Below, piece after piece: positions 1-8,283 of a stretch of 64,000 nt of DNA. The translations under genes were made by a program, and so were the position numbers. The stretch spans positions 2,976,001 to 3,040,000 of the forward strand of contig NZ_CP054705.1 in assembly GCF_016495725.1 (NCBI RefSeq), in the 5' to 3' direction. The DNA comes from Salicibibacter cibarius. Its GTDB lineage: Bacteria > Bacillota > Bacilli > Bacillales > Marinococcaceae. Below the pieces are notes generated by a model. It was not told where the DNA came from. It saw only the letters and a list, made by a program, of their open reading frames with translations, and did not search any database. How positions within the stretch are numbered: the first letter of the stretch is position 1; each line of letters starts with the position of its first letter.

Positions 1-1215
1 CCGGGCCGCGATTCCGACTGTTTCTTTCATTCCCTCGCCGACGAGCATAAGCATGGTAAACCCGTGTTCAATATACGCGTCGTCCACATCCATTTCATTC
101 TGGATGCGTGTGAGCAGCCGGTTTTCACTGTCCAAAGAGAACTCTGAAGTGCGTAATACGACAGATGTGTCGTCGATCCCTGAGGGCAAATGTTCATAGG
201 AAATGCCTTCATCTTCTATCATTTCCAACAAGCGGCGCCCAAAACCTACTTCCCGGTTCATTAAATACTTGCGAACGTAAATAATGCTAAATCCTTTGTC
301 GGCGGCAATGCCGGTGATCGGATACTTATCGTGGGTCTCTGATTTCTCTGCTGTAATTAATGTCCCTTTCCCTTCCGGATTATTCGTATTCTTTACATTG
401 ACAGGGATTTTGTGCCTAAAGGCCGGAACCAAGGCCACATCATGAAAAACCGCGAAGCCGGAATATGAAAGTTCCCGCATCTCCCGGTACGTCATATGAT
501 GAATTTCCGATGGGCGATCAATCACTTTTGGATTCGCGACGCAAACCGAATCGACGTCCGTGAAGTTTTCGTACATTTCCGCGTTCACTCCTGCAGCCAC
601 GATCGCGCCGGTAATGTCCGATCCGCCACGGGGGAATGTGACCAACTGTCCGTTTTCTTTATAGCCAAAAAACCCCGGGAAGACAAGAATTTCGTCCCTA
701 TCTTTTAATTTCGCAAGCGACTCGTAAGCGGCATCCAATACTTGGGCATTTCCTGCTTCCCCGTTAACGAGCAGACCTGCTTCACGAGGGTTCATGTAAC
801 TGGCGGCCATTCCGATATGATTAAAATACGCAGCGATAAGTTTCGCATTATTATCTTCTCCCGCCGCTTTCATTTGGTCCATAAAAATACCTTCGTCTTC
901 CGTGCTAAAAGCGGCGCGCGCCTGCATATCGTCTTGAATGCTTTCCGTGATCGTTTTTTCAACGCCGAGCTCTTGTGCAATCGTGCGATAGCGATCGACG
1001 ACTTGTTCAAGGACGTCTCCAACCGGTTCGCCCTTCAATCGTTTTTCTCCCAAATCAATCAACAAATCCGTCACTTTTACATCGTCGTCGCTTCGTTTTC
1101 CCGGTGCGGAAACGATCACAATCCTGCGCGCAGCGTCGGCCGCGATAATGTTTTTCAATTGTTCAATTTGATTTCCGCTTGCTACTGACGTGCCACCAAA
1201 CTTGGAGACTTTCAT
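1..1215 (-). CDS. Aspartate kinase, C-terminus beyond window edge
   Basis: Phosphorylates L-aspartate, the first step toward lysine, diaminopimelate, threonine and methionine. The start is the ATG at 1215-1213 and the frame stays open to base 1, so the end lies outside the window. The N-terminus MKVSKFGGTSVASGNQ is the amino-acid-kinase phosphate loop. A PRGGSDITGA stretch and a C-terminal ACT-like region (ITGIAADKGFSIIYV) follow. It resembles the monofunctional aspartokinase III type (B. subtilis YclM/ThrD), but the isozyme class is inference. No feedback residues can be judged by eye. Confidence 0.93.
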   Translation of the reverse strand, partial: MKVSKFGGTSVASGNQIEQLKNIIAADAARRIVIVSAPGKRSDDDVKVTDLLIDLGEKRLKGEPVGDVLEQVVDRYRTIAQELGVEKTITESIQDDMQARAAFSTEDEGIFMDQMKAAGEDNNAKLIAAYFNHIGMAASYMNPREAGLLVNGEAGNAQVLDAAYESLAKLKDRDEILVFPGFFGYKENGQLVTFPRGGSDITGAIVAAGVNAEMYENFTDVDSVCVANPKVIDRPSEIHHMTYREMRELSYSGFAVFHDVALVPAFRHKIPVNVKNTNNPEGKGTLITAEKSETHDKYPITGIAADKGFSIIYVRKYLMNREVGFGRRLLEMIEDEGISYEHLPSGIDDTSVVLRTSEFSLDSENRLLTRIQNEMDVDDAYIEHGFTMLMLVGEGMKETVGIAAR

Positions 1216-1269
1216 AGACAGTTAAAACGCTCCCTTATCTTGTTTTCTATTAAAAATATAATTGCTTGT

Positions 1270-1623
1270 TTATGCGTTTTCCAACATATCCTCTTCCGAC
1301 CACTTCTGGTCGGCGATTCCGACCGTTTGCAGCATCGCCATAAATAATGGGACATCGGCATCCTGATAATAGTCAACCGAACAACCCGACTCCGGTTCAT
1401 AATCGAGGGAAAGCGCGTGCCCATAATTCGTTTCTTGCAAATAGTTTGTGACTTCTGCCTCATCGATACAGAGCGGCGAGACATACTCTTGCGTGGAATG
1501 GTCAAGGATTGTTCTTGTATCCGATGGCGCCCCGACATCGACAGGAATGACAAAACCGCCGACGAGCAACACGACGAATGTAAGAAGCAGTCCGGTGATG
1601 AGCTTCCGATCTTTCTTTTTCAT
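1270..1623 (-). CDS. Small membrane-anchored protein, unknown function
   Basis: 117 residues from an ATG preceded by AAAGGACT. A lysine-rich start (MKKKDRK) and one hydrophobic helix (about residues 9-27) suggest an N-terminal signal anchor with an extracytoplasmic acidic domain. It contains two cysteines (SPLCID and SGCSVDYY) that could pair outside the cell. It lies just upstream of the aspartate kinase on the same strand. I do not recognise the family. Confidence 0.6.
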   Translation of the reverse strand: MKKKDRKLITGLLLTFVVLLVGGFVIPVDVGAPSDTRTILDHSTQEYVSPLCIDEAEVTNYLQETNYGHALSLDYEPESGCSVDYYQDADVPLFMAMLQTVGIADQKWSEEDMLENA

Positions 1624-1725
1624 ACTGAAGTCCTTTCTAGTCCGACCACTCTAATTGGCTGGTTACACGTTATCATTATACGTGGATTTATGCGCACGGT
1701 CCAGGGGGTGATTAAAGTTGTTTGC

Positions 1726-1754
1726 TTGACAAAAATGCCATTCAATTCTACGAT
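1726..1754 (+). promoter_or_regulatory. Sigma-A type promoter for darB
   Basis: TTGACA at 1726-1731 and TACGAT at 1749-1754 are separated by 17 bases, a good vegetative promoter match. It predicts a leader of about 100 nt before the darB start at 1860. Confidence 0.6.
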
Positions 1755-1859
1755 AAAGATGAAAAAGTATGGGAATTAAAGAAAAAAAGAGTAACAGATC
1801 AACGCTGTAATCAATCTTCCCATTTTGTGGAAGGTTCATTTTATGGGGGCAGGGAGACG

Positions 1860-2306
1860 ATGACGATCGATCGTTTAAAACAGAGCCAATTAATGAGCAA
1901 AGAAATCAGTGATTTGATTATTTCCCACGAAAAAGTTGCCCATGTGCAGCTTCAAAACCCGCTCGATCATGCCCTCTTAATTTTAATTAAATCCGGTTAC
2001 ACGGCCATTCCGGTCCTCGACAACGATTTCCGGGTGCGAGGGCAAATCAGCAAAAACGAAATTCTCGACTCTATCCTCGGCCTTGAACGTCTGGAAATCG
2101 AACGGCTTCACGACATTACCGTCGAAACGGTCATGAAGAAAAAAATCCCCCGCTTAAAAACGGACACGACATTTTCTAAAGCGTTGACAACTTCCATCAA
2201 CCATCCTTTTATCTGTATCGAAGACGAAGAGGCATCTTTTGTCGGAATTTTGACAAGAAGTTCGATTCTCGCGTTGGTCAACCGTTATTTTCAACAATCA
2301 ACATGA
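1860..2306 (+). CDS. darB: CBS-domain protein DarB/CbpB (YkuL type)
   Basis: A 148-residue protein with two CBS motifs. It matches B. subtilis YkuL (DarB/CbpB, 147 residues) closely in KVAHVQ, SGYTAIPVLD, GLERLE and the IPRL stretch. In B. subtilis the family binds c-di-AMP and, in its free form, stimulates Rel and pyruvate carboxylase; the latter is encoded at 15.5-19 kb here. I chose the ATG at 1860 because it follows a GGGAG site and gives the family length. An in-frame extension back to 1722 overlaps the promoter and is unlikely. Confidence 0.9.
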   Translation: MTIDRLKQSQLMSKEISDLIISHEKVAHVQLQNPLDHALLILIKSGYTAIPVLDNDFRVRGQISKNEILDSILGLERLEIERLHDITVETVMKKKIPRLKTDTTFSKALTTSINHPFICIEDEEASFVGILTRSSILALVNRYFQQST

Positions 2307-2336
2307 AAACCCGCCTACACGAGTAAGCGGGTTTTC
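2306..2336 (+). terminator. Rho-independent terminator after darB
   Basis: The arms AAAACCCGC and GCGGGTTTT close a hairpin immediately after the darB stop codon. Confidence 0.8.
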
Positions 2337-2370
2337 CCATGGGCAGGCAAAACTTTATTACCTGCACCAG

Positions 2371-2560
2371 CCGATTTTGGCCCAATAAAGGAAGAAAAAT
2401 GGTTCCCGATGGGTCGATACCCCTCTTTTCGTCCCATTTCAGGCAGAAAAGTGACTGCCAATGGTACAATAAACTCGGTTTTGCCCCACTTTAGGAAGGA
2501 AAACGACTTCCATTGGGGCGATAACCCTGATTTCGTCCCTTAAATTAAGATGGGGTCTGC
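2371..2560. repeat. 52-bp palindromic tandem array, family 1
   Basis: Three units plus a partial fourth, with matching anchors at 2378, 2430 and 2482, exactly 52 bp apart. Each unit folds: the outer arms are GGCCCA/TGGGTC, GTCCCA/TGGTAC and GCCCCA/TGGGGC. The inner arms are GGAA/TTCC, GGCAG/CTGCC and GGAAG/CTTCC. Arms differ between units but stay largely complementary. No convincing gene lies in this 370-bp gap. Confidence 0.75.
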
Positions 2561-2660
2561 CCTGCCCGATATCGTTTCATATCAAACCACTCTTTTTAAA
2601 TCATGATTCATAGATATCCGGCCTGTATCCGGTGACCGCTCTCCACATTATTTCCCCGCC

Positions 2661-2706
2661 ACTAGGCTTTCACCATAAAGGCTTGGCGAAAAGCCTAGTT
2701 TTCTAA
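2661..2706 (-). repeat. R1 repeat, first module only (copy a)
   Basis: Reverse-orientation fragment of the R1 element holding the GGCTTTT...AAAAGCC hairpin and ending in TTTTCTAA. It begins at the base after the ylbF stop codon and probably serves as its terminator. Confidence 0.75.
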
Positions 2707-3147
2707 TCAGCAACTGCAACTTCCCCCACTTCCGCAACCACCGCTGCAAGAAGAGTTATCAAAATATGGATTGCTGGAAGGGACTTTAATATTCGGGGAA
2801 ACGGATGTAGCCAATACCTCGCTGATTTCCGTCAGTAACTTCTCCAAGTCACGTTCAGCTTTTTTATACGCACTCACGCTTTCATGGAGGTCCATTTCTC
2901 GCTTTGCGATGCGCAAAGCCTTTGTTACCTCGCTATAATCCGGATGATATTTGCCAAAGCGCTGTACTTCGTCAAATTTAACTTTATGATGATTGAAGTC
3001 TTTGATCAGCCTTCTCGCTTCTTCATCTTCCAGCATGTCACGGCGCGCTTCAAAATAAGATTGGTATATATCAGAAGAGCGGATCATCCCTGATAATTCT
3101 TCGGATGCATCCAAAAGCTCGATTGGGGTTGACACTACAGTTTGCAA
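2707..3147 (-). CDS. ylbF: YlbF, Y-complex regulator of RNase Y
   Basis: 146 residues. It matches B. subtilis YlbF in EDEEARRLI, QRFGKYHPDY and NPYFD, and in the Cys-rich tail CSGGCGSGGSCSC. YlbF works with YmcA and YaaT as an Fe-S containing complex that guides RNase Y and affects competence, sporulation and biofilm formation. The start is most likely the TTG at 3147: a GGAGGTG site lies 6-7 nt upstream of it. The GTG at 3162 would overlap that ribosome site. Neighbours YlbE and YlbD keep the B. subtilis order. Confidence 0.92.
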   Translation of the reverse strand: MQTVVSTPIELLDASEELSGMIRSSDIYQSYFEARRDMLEDEEARRLIKDFNHHKVKFDEVQRFGKYHPDYSEVTKALRIAKREMDLHESVSAYKKAERDLEKLLTEISEVLATSVSPNIKVPSSNPYFDNSSCSGGCGSGGSCSC

Positions 3148-3195
3148 CGCTAACACCTCCACATTGCCATTGTAACAGATTTATGCTTCTTTTGT

Positions 3196-3609
3196 TTACT
3201 CGGAGATCGAAACTGAAAACGTTTCTTTTAATCCGAGCGCGCGGCCATTTTCATCGTACGCTTCCAATTCAATGGCATGATCGCCAGGCTCAAGCCCTTT
3301 AATGATAAACGCAGCTTGATGGATATCTTTTTCATAATCGTCGTTTATCCTTAGCTTTAAATACCCCTGTGTATCTTTAGATTGGTGTTGATTCGCGTAA
3401 AAACTAAACGCCGGAATATAACTTTCCACATACACGTTTCCGTCGTTTATGACATGCTTCACATCAAAGGTTTTTTCGGTGTCCTGTTGGTCTTCTGCTT
3501 GCATCACCGGTATCGGTTCAATTTCCAATTCATCACCGGCAAAAGCCGGCTCGATCGCTACATTTACCACCATCAACATCGTCGCGATTCCTATTATTGC
3601 CTTACCCAA
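3196..3609 (-). CDS. Secreted protein with Ig-like fold, unknown
   Basis: 137 residues from a TTG at 3609 that follows AAAGGAGGT by 7 nt. A signal peptide is visible (hydrophobic stretch ending in AFA, likely cut before GDE). The C-terminal part (FIIKGLEPGDHAIELEAYD) looks like a beta-sandwich repeat found in exported proteins. It sits between ylbE and ylbF on the same strand, where B. subtilis has nothing. Function unknown. Confidence 0.65.
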   Translation of the reverse strand: MGKAIIGIATMLMVVNVAIEPAFAGDELEIEPIPVMQAEDQQDTEKTFDVKHVINDGNVYVESYIPAFSFYANQHQSKDTQGYLKLRINDDYEKDIHQAAFIIKGLEPGDHAIELEAYDENGRALGLKETFSVSISE

Positions 3610-3661
3610 CGCTAAAACCTCCTTTCGCCTAGTATGCAAAAAGGAGGTTCTTATTATCCGA

Positions 3662-3886
3662 TTATCGTTTTAACAGGTTAAGCAACTGAATCGTCATCCC
3701 TAAGCCCTGGTTCATTCGGGACACACGCTGCGGCCAAGTCCGGCCATTAAAAAAACGCGCTTCTTTTTCCATTTCTTCCAAACGTTCAGGGCGTCGGGCC
3801 AATACCCGATACCAATAAGGCTCTGCACGCAAATACCTCTTCAGATCCGGCCTTTCTGAAAAATACTGCATTAAATCAGCGCGCAT
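3662..3886 (-). CDS. ylbE: YlbE-like protein
   Basis: 74 residues beginning MRADLMQYFSERPDLKRYLR and followed by PYWYRVLARRPERL. This is the conserved pattern of the short YlbE family, and the position between ylbF and ylbD agrees. The function is unknown. It is probably co-transcribed with ylbD, 53 bp upstream. Confidence 0.85.
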   Translation of the reverse strand: MRADLMQYFSERPDLKRYLRAEPYWYRVLARRPERLEEMEKEARFFNGRTWPQRVSRMNQGLGMTIQLLNLLKR

Positions 3887-3939
3887 AATGGCATCAACCC
3901 TTTTTCATTTACTAAATAACCCAATGGCGAGATGATGAT

Positions 3940-4377
3940 TTAAAAACCTCTAAATGAGAACGGATTCTCTTGGGCGTCATTGCGCGATTGATTGGGATTA
4001 GACTGAAATTGATTCAATAGCTCTTGGACGTTACCCATCACTCCGTTAAACTGGGATAAATATTGTTGTACATCATTTACATTCATTTGCCCCAGCGTTT
4101 TCAAGAGAGAGCCCACGGTTTGGTTTGAATGAAGCAAGCCTTGAATGGATGGCATAATTTCGGTTGAATTTGAATCCGGGGAATCGGCTTCACTTGGATT
4201 TTTCGCGTATGTGCTCCAATGCTGTTCGTCATCCCCTAAAATGACCCAATCCTGATATAATCCATTCCACGTTGCTTTCCCGGAACGAACCTCTTGAACA
4301 AGTTTCGGATGTTGTTTCACAAAAGCCTTGAAATCACGCAACGAAGGATCCAGCTGCCCATCGTTTTCCATCGGCAT
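3940..4377 (-). CDS. ylbD: YlbD-like putative spore coat protein
   Basis: About 145 residues. The N-terminal FKAFVKQHPKLVQEVRSGKA and the following WNGLYQDWVILGDDE match the YlbD family, annotated as coat proteins. The C-terminus is Asn/Gln-rich and low in complexity. AAGGAGG lies only 2 nt before the first ATG (4383) but 8 nt before the ATG at 4377, so the latter is the better start. The gene is divergent from yugN. Confidence 0.82.
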   Translation of the reverse strand: MPMENDGQLDPSLRDFKAFVKQHPKLVQEVRSGKATWNGLYQDWVILGDDEQHWSTYAKNPSEADSPDSNSTEIMPSIQGLLHSNQTVGSLLKTLGQMNVNDVQQYLSQFNGVMGNVQELLNQFQSNPNQSRNDAQENPFSFRGF

Positions 4378-4540
4378 CGGCATCTCCTCCTTAACGTTCC
4401 CGACCCCACAGATAAGAATGGTCCTTTACTCATCACTATACGCAGGGGCTTAGGTGTACGTTCGCCCAAACTTGCGCATTGCATATTTGCCGAATTCATA
4501 ATAAGATGATAAGAGATAGAGTTACTGAGGAGGTAAAACG

Positions 4541-4897
4541 TTGAAGCTAACAGATTTTAATTTTCCGGATAAAGAAATAGGGTTCGGACGGTTATTAGAG
4601 GTCATGCAAGATCATGGATTTGTCATCGCGGAGCATTGGGATTACGAACGTGTAACCTTTGATTTGAAAATGCCGGATGAAAGGGATCCGGGAACCTTTT
4701 ATTTGCGTGTGCCTGGGTTCGCCGTGGACGGTGATATCCCTCACGATGAAACGCTTGTAAAAGTAATGACGCCCCTCTTGGGACGCCATTACTACCCGCA
4801 CGGGGTCGAATATGGAGAGGATGAAAATTTTCCTGATAAAATCATCAATCGAAGCAAACAAAAACTTTCAGCTGTTGACGAGGAATTGAATGATTAA
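4541..4897 (+). CDS. YugN-like family protein
   Basis: 118 residues with a TTG start 7 nt after GAGGAGGT. Residues such as FGRLLEVMQDHGFV and WDYERVTFD match the YugN-like family of Firmicutes. It is cytosolic, with no membrane segment. The molecular function is not known. It is transcribed divergently from ylbD, so the 160-bp gap (4378-4540) should hold both promoters. Confidence 0.8.
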   Translation: MKLTDFNFPDKEIGFGRLLEVMQDHGFVIAEHWDYERVTFDLKMPDERDPGTFYLRVPGFAVDGDIPHDETLVKVMTPLLGRHYYPHGVEYGEDENFPDKIINRSKQKLSAVDEELND

Positions 4898-4926
4898 TGA
4901 TGGCCTTTCGGGCCATCATTTTTTCT
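4895..4926 (+). terminator. Terminator after yugN
   Basis: ATGATGGCC and GGCCATCAT pair around TTTCG, followed by a T-run. It overlaps the end of the convergent ctaM-like gene and may serve both strands. Confidence 0.85.
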
Positions 4927-5473
4927 ATGCATAGTAAGGCGATATCAAGATATAAATGAGAACGCCGGTGATACTGACATACAACCACAACGGCATCGTC
5001 CAACGGACAATTTTACGATGCTTCCGCAGTTGGTTCGTATAGCCCCAAATCACGGACAACAAGGCAAGAGGCACGATAATTGCAGCGAGCGGGATATGTG
5101 TCATAAGGATAAAGTAATAAATTCCTGCCATGATCCCTTCGCCACCATAACTTGTCGATTCTGCCAACGCGTGATGTGTGAGATATGTGACGAGAAAGAG
5201 TGCCGTCGTCGTTAACGCCGCATAAATAAAACGACGGTGAACCTTCACGTTTTTTCTCAAGATCGCGTAAAGGGCAGCCAATAAAAAAACCGTCGTAAAA
5301 CTATTGTAAATGGCGTTTAACATCGGCAACAACGTCACATCAAAGGGCGCAGATGAAGCAGCCCCATCCATTAAAAAAACAACGGCAATTAACCCGTTGA
5401 TAACAATCGTCAACGTGACAACGAGCGGGATATAATTTTTTCCTTTTTCCTGCGACTGTGTTGATTGATCCAT
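4925..5473 (-). CDS. DUF420 membrane protein, CtaM/YozB-like
   Basis: 182 residues with about five hydrophobic segments and conserved histidines (YLTHHALAES, MTHIPLAA). This is the DUF420 family; members such as CtaM are needed to mature heme-copper oxidases. It sits on the same strand as the cta operon, about 1.8 kb downstream of ctaF. A role in assembling that oxidase is therefore likely, though inferred. The RBS is AAGGAGGTTGACC. Confidence 0.85.
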   Translation of the reverse strand: MDQSTQSQEKGKNYIPLVVTLTIVINGLIAVVFLMDGAASSAPFDVTLLPMLNAIYNSFTTVFLLAALYAILRKNVKVHRRFIYAALTTTALFLVTYLTHHALAESTSYGGEGIMAGIYYFILMTHIPLAAIIVPLALLSVIWGYTNQLRKHRKIVRWTMPLWLYVSITGVLIYILISPYYA

Positions 5474-5576
5474 CGGTCAACCTCCTTGTCCATTATTATA
5501 CTAAAGATGGATGAGCAGCACCAAACGTGGCTGTTGACGATCTTCTGACATTCCGTTCGAATGCGACAAAGCGCAA

Positions 5577-5607
5577 AAAACCTTTTGCACTATAAAGCAA
5601 AAGGTTA
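5577..5607 (-). terminator. Terminator after the Panacea-domain gene
   Basis: On the minus strand AACCTTTTGC and GCAAAAGGTT pair and are followed by a T-run. Confidence 0.8.
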
Positions 5608-6360
5608 ATGTTTCATCGCATATTCTTTGATCAAGTCGTCACCAATCACTTTCTTTAAACGTTTGCCACCTTCAGTTACTCTATCCCAAGGTGTTCCTGA
5701 TTGATGCGTTAAATTTACCAGCGACCATGCAGTATATCTTCCATACTTATCAAGTGTTTCATCAAGCACGTCTAGATATTTGCCAAAGCTTGACGTTTGC
5801 ATAAACCGTGAATACACGGATAACTTAAATTCATCATCTTTTAAGATTAATACATCATCATCTTCGGTTGGTCCATCAATACTGCTACTGCCGTATTTTT
5901 TATAGGAATCATACACTTCTTCTACTACTGGACCATGTTGCCAGGCAACTAATTTTTCTTTAAAAGGTGCTTCTGAATATTTTTTTACATAACTCACATA
6001 AAAAAAGTAAAGTAACTTTTGTAATTTTAAATGCGTACATTCCATTTTAGATATGATGAGATTTGCTATATCGAAAGAAGTTATTTCATCTTCATCAGCA
6101 AGAAATCGGGTGAACGATTCAAACTTATTAACCGGAAACACATCTTCAAAGAATTTGTCGTACTCTACAACTGATTCCCATGTTTTAGCATCCGTTTTCA
6201 CGTGATGAAAGCCAAAAGACAGCTCCGGGAAAAATGACTTTAACTCATCCACTAATTTCTTGAATTCCTTCAGCCCGTGCACACTTGTATGCATTTGGTG
6301 AAAAGCTATACGCTTCCCTTCACTGTAATCACTGTGAAGTAATATAAAATGTTCAAACAT
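5605..6360 (-). CDS. Panacea-domain (DUF4065/SocA-like) antitoxin
   Basis: 251 residues. The central block HLKLQKLLYFFYVSYVKKY and then VAWQHGPVVEEVYDSYK are the hallmark of the Panacea (SocA/GepA, DUF4065) domain, residues about 105-205. Panacea proteins act as antitoxins of many unrelated toxins, including RelA/SpoT-fold toxSAS enzymes. The N-terminal ~90 residues probably form the partner-specific part. The RBS AAAAAGGAGGGG is strong. The gene is more AT-rich than its neighbours and follows a RelA/SpoT-like remnant, which suggests acquisition as a toxin-antitoxin unit. Confidence 0.85.
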   Translation of the reverse strand: MFEHFILLHSDYSEGKRIAFHQMHTSVHGLKEFKKLVDELKSFFPELSFGFHHVKTDAKTWESVVEYDKFFEDVFPVNKFESFTRFLADEDEITSFDIANLIISKMECTHLKLQKLLYFFYVSYVKKYSEAPFKEKLVAWQHGPVVEEVYDSYKKYGSSSIDGPTEDDDVLILKDDEFKLSVYSRFMQTSSFGKYLDVLDETLDKYGRYTAWSLVNLTHQSGTPWDRVTEGGKRLKKVIGDDLIKEYAMKH

Positions 6361-6390
6361 AGCAAACCCCTCCTTTTTCGTATTAAAATG

Positions 6391-6771
6391 TTAGCCATCT
6401 CTATATTTAGTTGGCCAATATGTGTAATCCTTCTTATAAACCTTATGTGAATCAAGATTAGAACGTTCATTTTTTGCGTCCCAAACTTGAAGCTCTATAG
6501 GAAAGCAGTTATTTGACTGCCCCATAAAGTAGATATGGAATGCTTTATAATCTTTTATTTGACGCGTACTTGCCCTAATCCTTGTTTTACCTTCATCTTC
6601 CAAAAAATTAATATGTTGAGTAAGATCGTGAGAATCTTCGTTCTTCCCTCTTCCGGTAATCGCTATGTCATAATTGGATGACAATTCCACGACAACATTC
6701 GTGTACAGATCGTACAGCCCCGCATGATAACTTTCCATATAATCAAGAAAGTCTGTTTTAATGAAGGCTCT
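6391..6771 (-). pseudogene. RelA/SpoT-fold (toxSAS-like) gene, N-truncated remnant
   Basis: The frame is open from the TGA at 6774-6772 to a stop at 6391; the first ATG is at 6738 (115 residues). The segment DYKAFHIYF then FPIELQVWDAK and SHKVYKKDY resembles the C-terminal half of (p)ppGpp-synthetase-fold enzymes (GYRSIH, EIQIRT, H..YK). The expected acidic catalytic block between ITGRGKNEDS and KDYKAFH appears shortened, and the N-terminus ends near a dispersed repeat. It sits 30 bp upstream of the Panacea gene. I read it as a decayed toxin; a minimal functional variant is possible. Confidence 0.6.
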
Positions 6772-6819
6772 TCATCAAAATCTATCGTTGATATCAGTGA
6801 ATAATTATGGTAATACCAC

Positions 6820-6955
6820 TAGCTAGCGGAGGAAAAACACGGAGACTCCTGTGGGAAAGCGCAGTGGGAAGACCCCGCAGAAAAAAGCGAACTTCTTTTT
6901 TCGAGGAGGCTGAGCGCAAGCCCACGGAAAGCGTAGTGTTTTTCCGTAGCGGTTA
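6820..6955. repeat. Bacillaceae dispersed palindromic repeat
   Basis: The ends are inverted (GCGGAGGAAAAACAC and GTGTTTTTCCGTAGCGG), and the interior carries GAGACTCCTGTGGGAAAGCG, GACCCCGCAG and GAGGAGGCTGAGCGC. This composition is typical of repeats scattered through Bacillaceae genomes. It lies exactly where the RelA/SpoT-like gene loses its 5' part. Confidence 0.7.
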
Positions 6956-6989
6956 TCATGGTATATGACCCATTTGGCAACCATAGATT

Positions 6990-7186
6990 TTAGTGTTGAC
7001 CCTTAATGAAATCATCCATATTCTTTGGGTCACCGGAAGTAACATGTCTGATTTGTTTCTTTTTAAGGTTAAAAACATCACCCTTTTGATATTCAAGCCA
7101 CGCATGGTGTACTGATCGTGTTTTTCACAAATAATATTGATGATTCTTTTATAATCGTCAATTCTGTAGATATGTGATAGCGACAC
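6990..7186 (-). pseudogene. Frameshifted small gene, unknown
   Basis: A GTG at 7186 after a GAGGAG site opens MSLSHIYRIDDYKRIINIIC and continues to about KHDQ. A second frame then gives HHAWLEYQKGDVFNLKKKQ and ends with DDFIKGQH at 6990. Joined, they make a coherent protein of about 65 residues, so a single-base shift lies near 7085-7100. I do not recognise the family. Confidence 0.5.
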
Positions 7187-7262
7187 GATAATTACTCCTC
7201 AGTTTTTCCAAGGTTAACATCAAGTATACACAATGAGTGTTAAACGAGCAAACAGAACAGAG

Positions 7263-7308
7263 CAAAAAAGAATCGGGCCAACACGAATGTCAGCCCGATT
7301 CTTTTTGC
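7263..7308 (-). terminator. Terminator of the cta operon
   Basis: AAAAAGAATCGGGC and GCCCGATTCTTTTT pair, just after the ctaF stop on the minus strand. Confidence 0.85.
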
Positions 7309-7311
7309 TGT

Positions 7312-7656
7312 TTAGTACTTCACGACACCGAGTAGCAAGATAAGGGCAGCGATCATCGGTGCTGCCAAGACAAGCCCGGAAATCATAAATGAATTCGGCC
7401 AGCCGTGATCCTTATCTTTTAGATGCATGAAGTAGTATAACTGTAAAATCAATTGAACAAGTGCGAGCAACAGTATGAACGGCACCGTGAAAGCGTTAGG
7501 AATGCCTTCGGCTCCGACGGCTAAGAAGGCGAGTATGGTGATTCCGATCATAAAGGCAAACGCGATGACTTGCGTACGTTGTTCACGATTGATTTTCCGT
7601 CTTTCCTCACTATTCATTGCACTCTCTTTAAAGGGTTGATCCAAGTTTTCAGCCAT
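7312..7656 (-). CDS. ctaF: Cytochrome c oxidase subunit IVB
   Basis: 114 residues with three hydrophobic segments (about residues 32-50, 57-78 and 90-112) and LQLYYFMHLKDKDHG, typical of subunit IV of the caa3 oxidase in bacilli. It is last in the ctaC-D-E-F order, 6 bp after ctaE. It is an integral membrane subunit that stabilises the CuB site in the family. Confidence 0.93.
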   Translation of the reverse strand: MAENLDQPFKESAMNSEERRKINREQRTQVIAFAFMIGITILAFLAVGAEGIPNAFTVPFILLLALVQLILQLYYFMHLKDKDHGWPNSFMISGLVLAAPMIAALILLLGVVKY

Positions 7657-7662
7657 TAATTA

Positions 7663-8280
7663 TTACCCTCCAATCCCCATGAGGTATACAACAGTGAAAA
7701 TAAACACCCAAACAAGGTCAATGAAGTGCCAATAGAGGCTGAACGCGTAAAATTTCGGCGCGTTGGTTAGCGTGATACCCGCATTTCGGTTGCGAAGGAG
7801 CAAAAGCAGGATCCAACCAAGGCCGAACAACACGTGAGCCCCGTGTAAACCTACGAGTGTATAGAACGAAGAAGCAAATGCACTCGTCGTATAACCTAGC
7901 CCGTGCTCATAATATTCCACGAACTCATAGATCTCTAAACTGAGAAATGATACACCCAGTAGAAATGTTACCCACATCCAAAGCTTCAACTTTCCAAACT
8001 GGTTCTTTTTCATCGCAAACGTTGCTAAGACACTTGTCAGTGAGCTTGTCAAAAGAATCATCGTCATAATAAACACAAGAGGCAGCTGGAAGAGGTCCGC
8101 AGATTCCGGACCACTTGCCGTGCCGCTTCTCAGCCCGAGATACGTCCCAAAAAACGTTGCAAACATTGTCGTTTCTCCGGCGAGAAACACGAACATCCCG
8201 AGAAACTTGTTTTTCCCTTCGAGCGTCGCTTTTTCAGGATTGGCGGGAAGCCCTTTATTTACGTCAACTGAATCTGCCAT
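7663..8280 (-). CDS. ctaE: Cytochrome c oxidase subunit III
   Basis: 205 residues with five membrane helices. GETTMFATFFGTYLGLR, GLHGAHVLFGLGW and the C-terminal FYAFSLYWHFIDLVWVFIF are diagnostic of heme-copper oxidase subunit III. It starts 3 bp after the ctaD stop, so coupling is likely. Confidence 0.95.
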   Translation of the reverse strand: MADSVDVNKGLPANPEKATLEGKNKFLGMFVFLAGETTMFATFFGTYLGLRSGTASGPESADLFQLPLVFIMTMILLTSSLTSVLATFAMKKNQFGKLKLWMWVTFLLGVSFLSLEIYEFVEYYEHGLGYTTSAFASSFYTLVGLHGAHVLFGLGWILLLLLRNRNAGITLTNAPKFYAFSLYWHFIDLVWVFIFTVVYLMGIGG

Positions 8281-8283
8281 GGG

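Noticed and set aside
2278-2469. A 63-codon minus-strand frame
   Set aside because: It lies within the darB terminator and the first 52-bp units and has no ribosome site.
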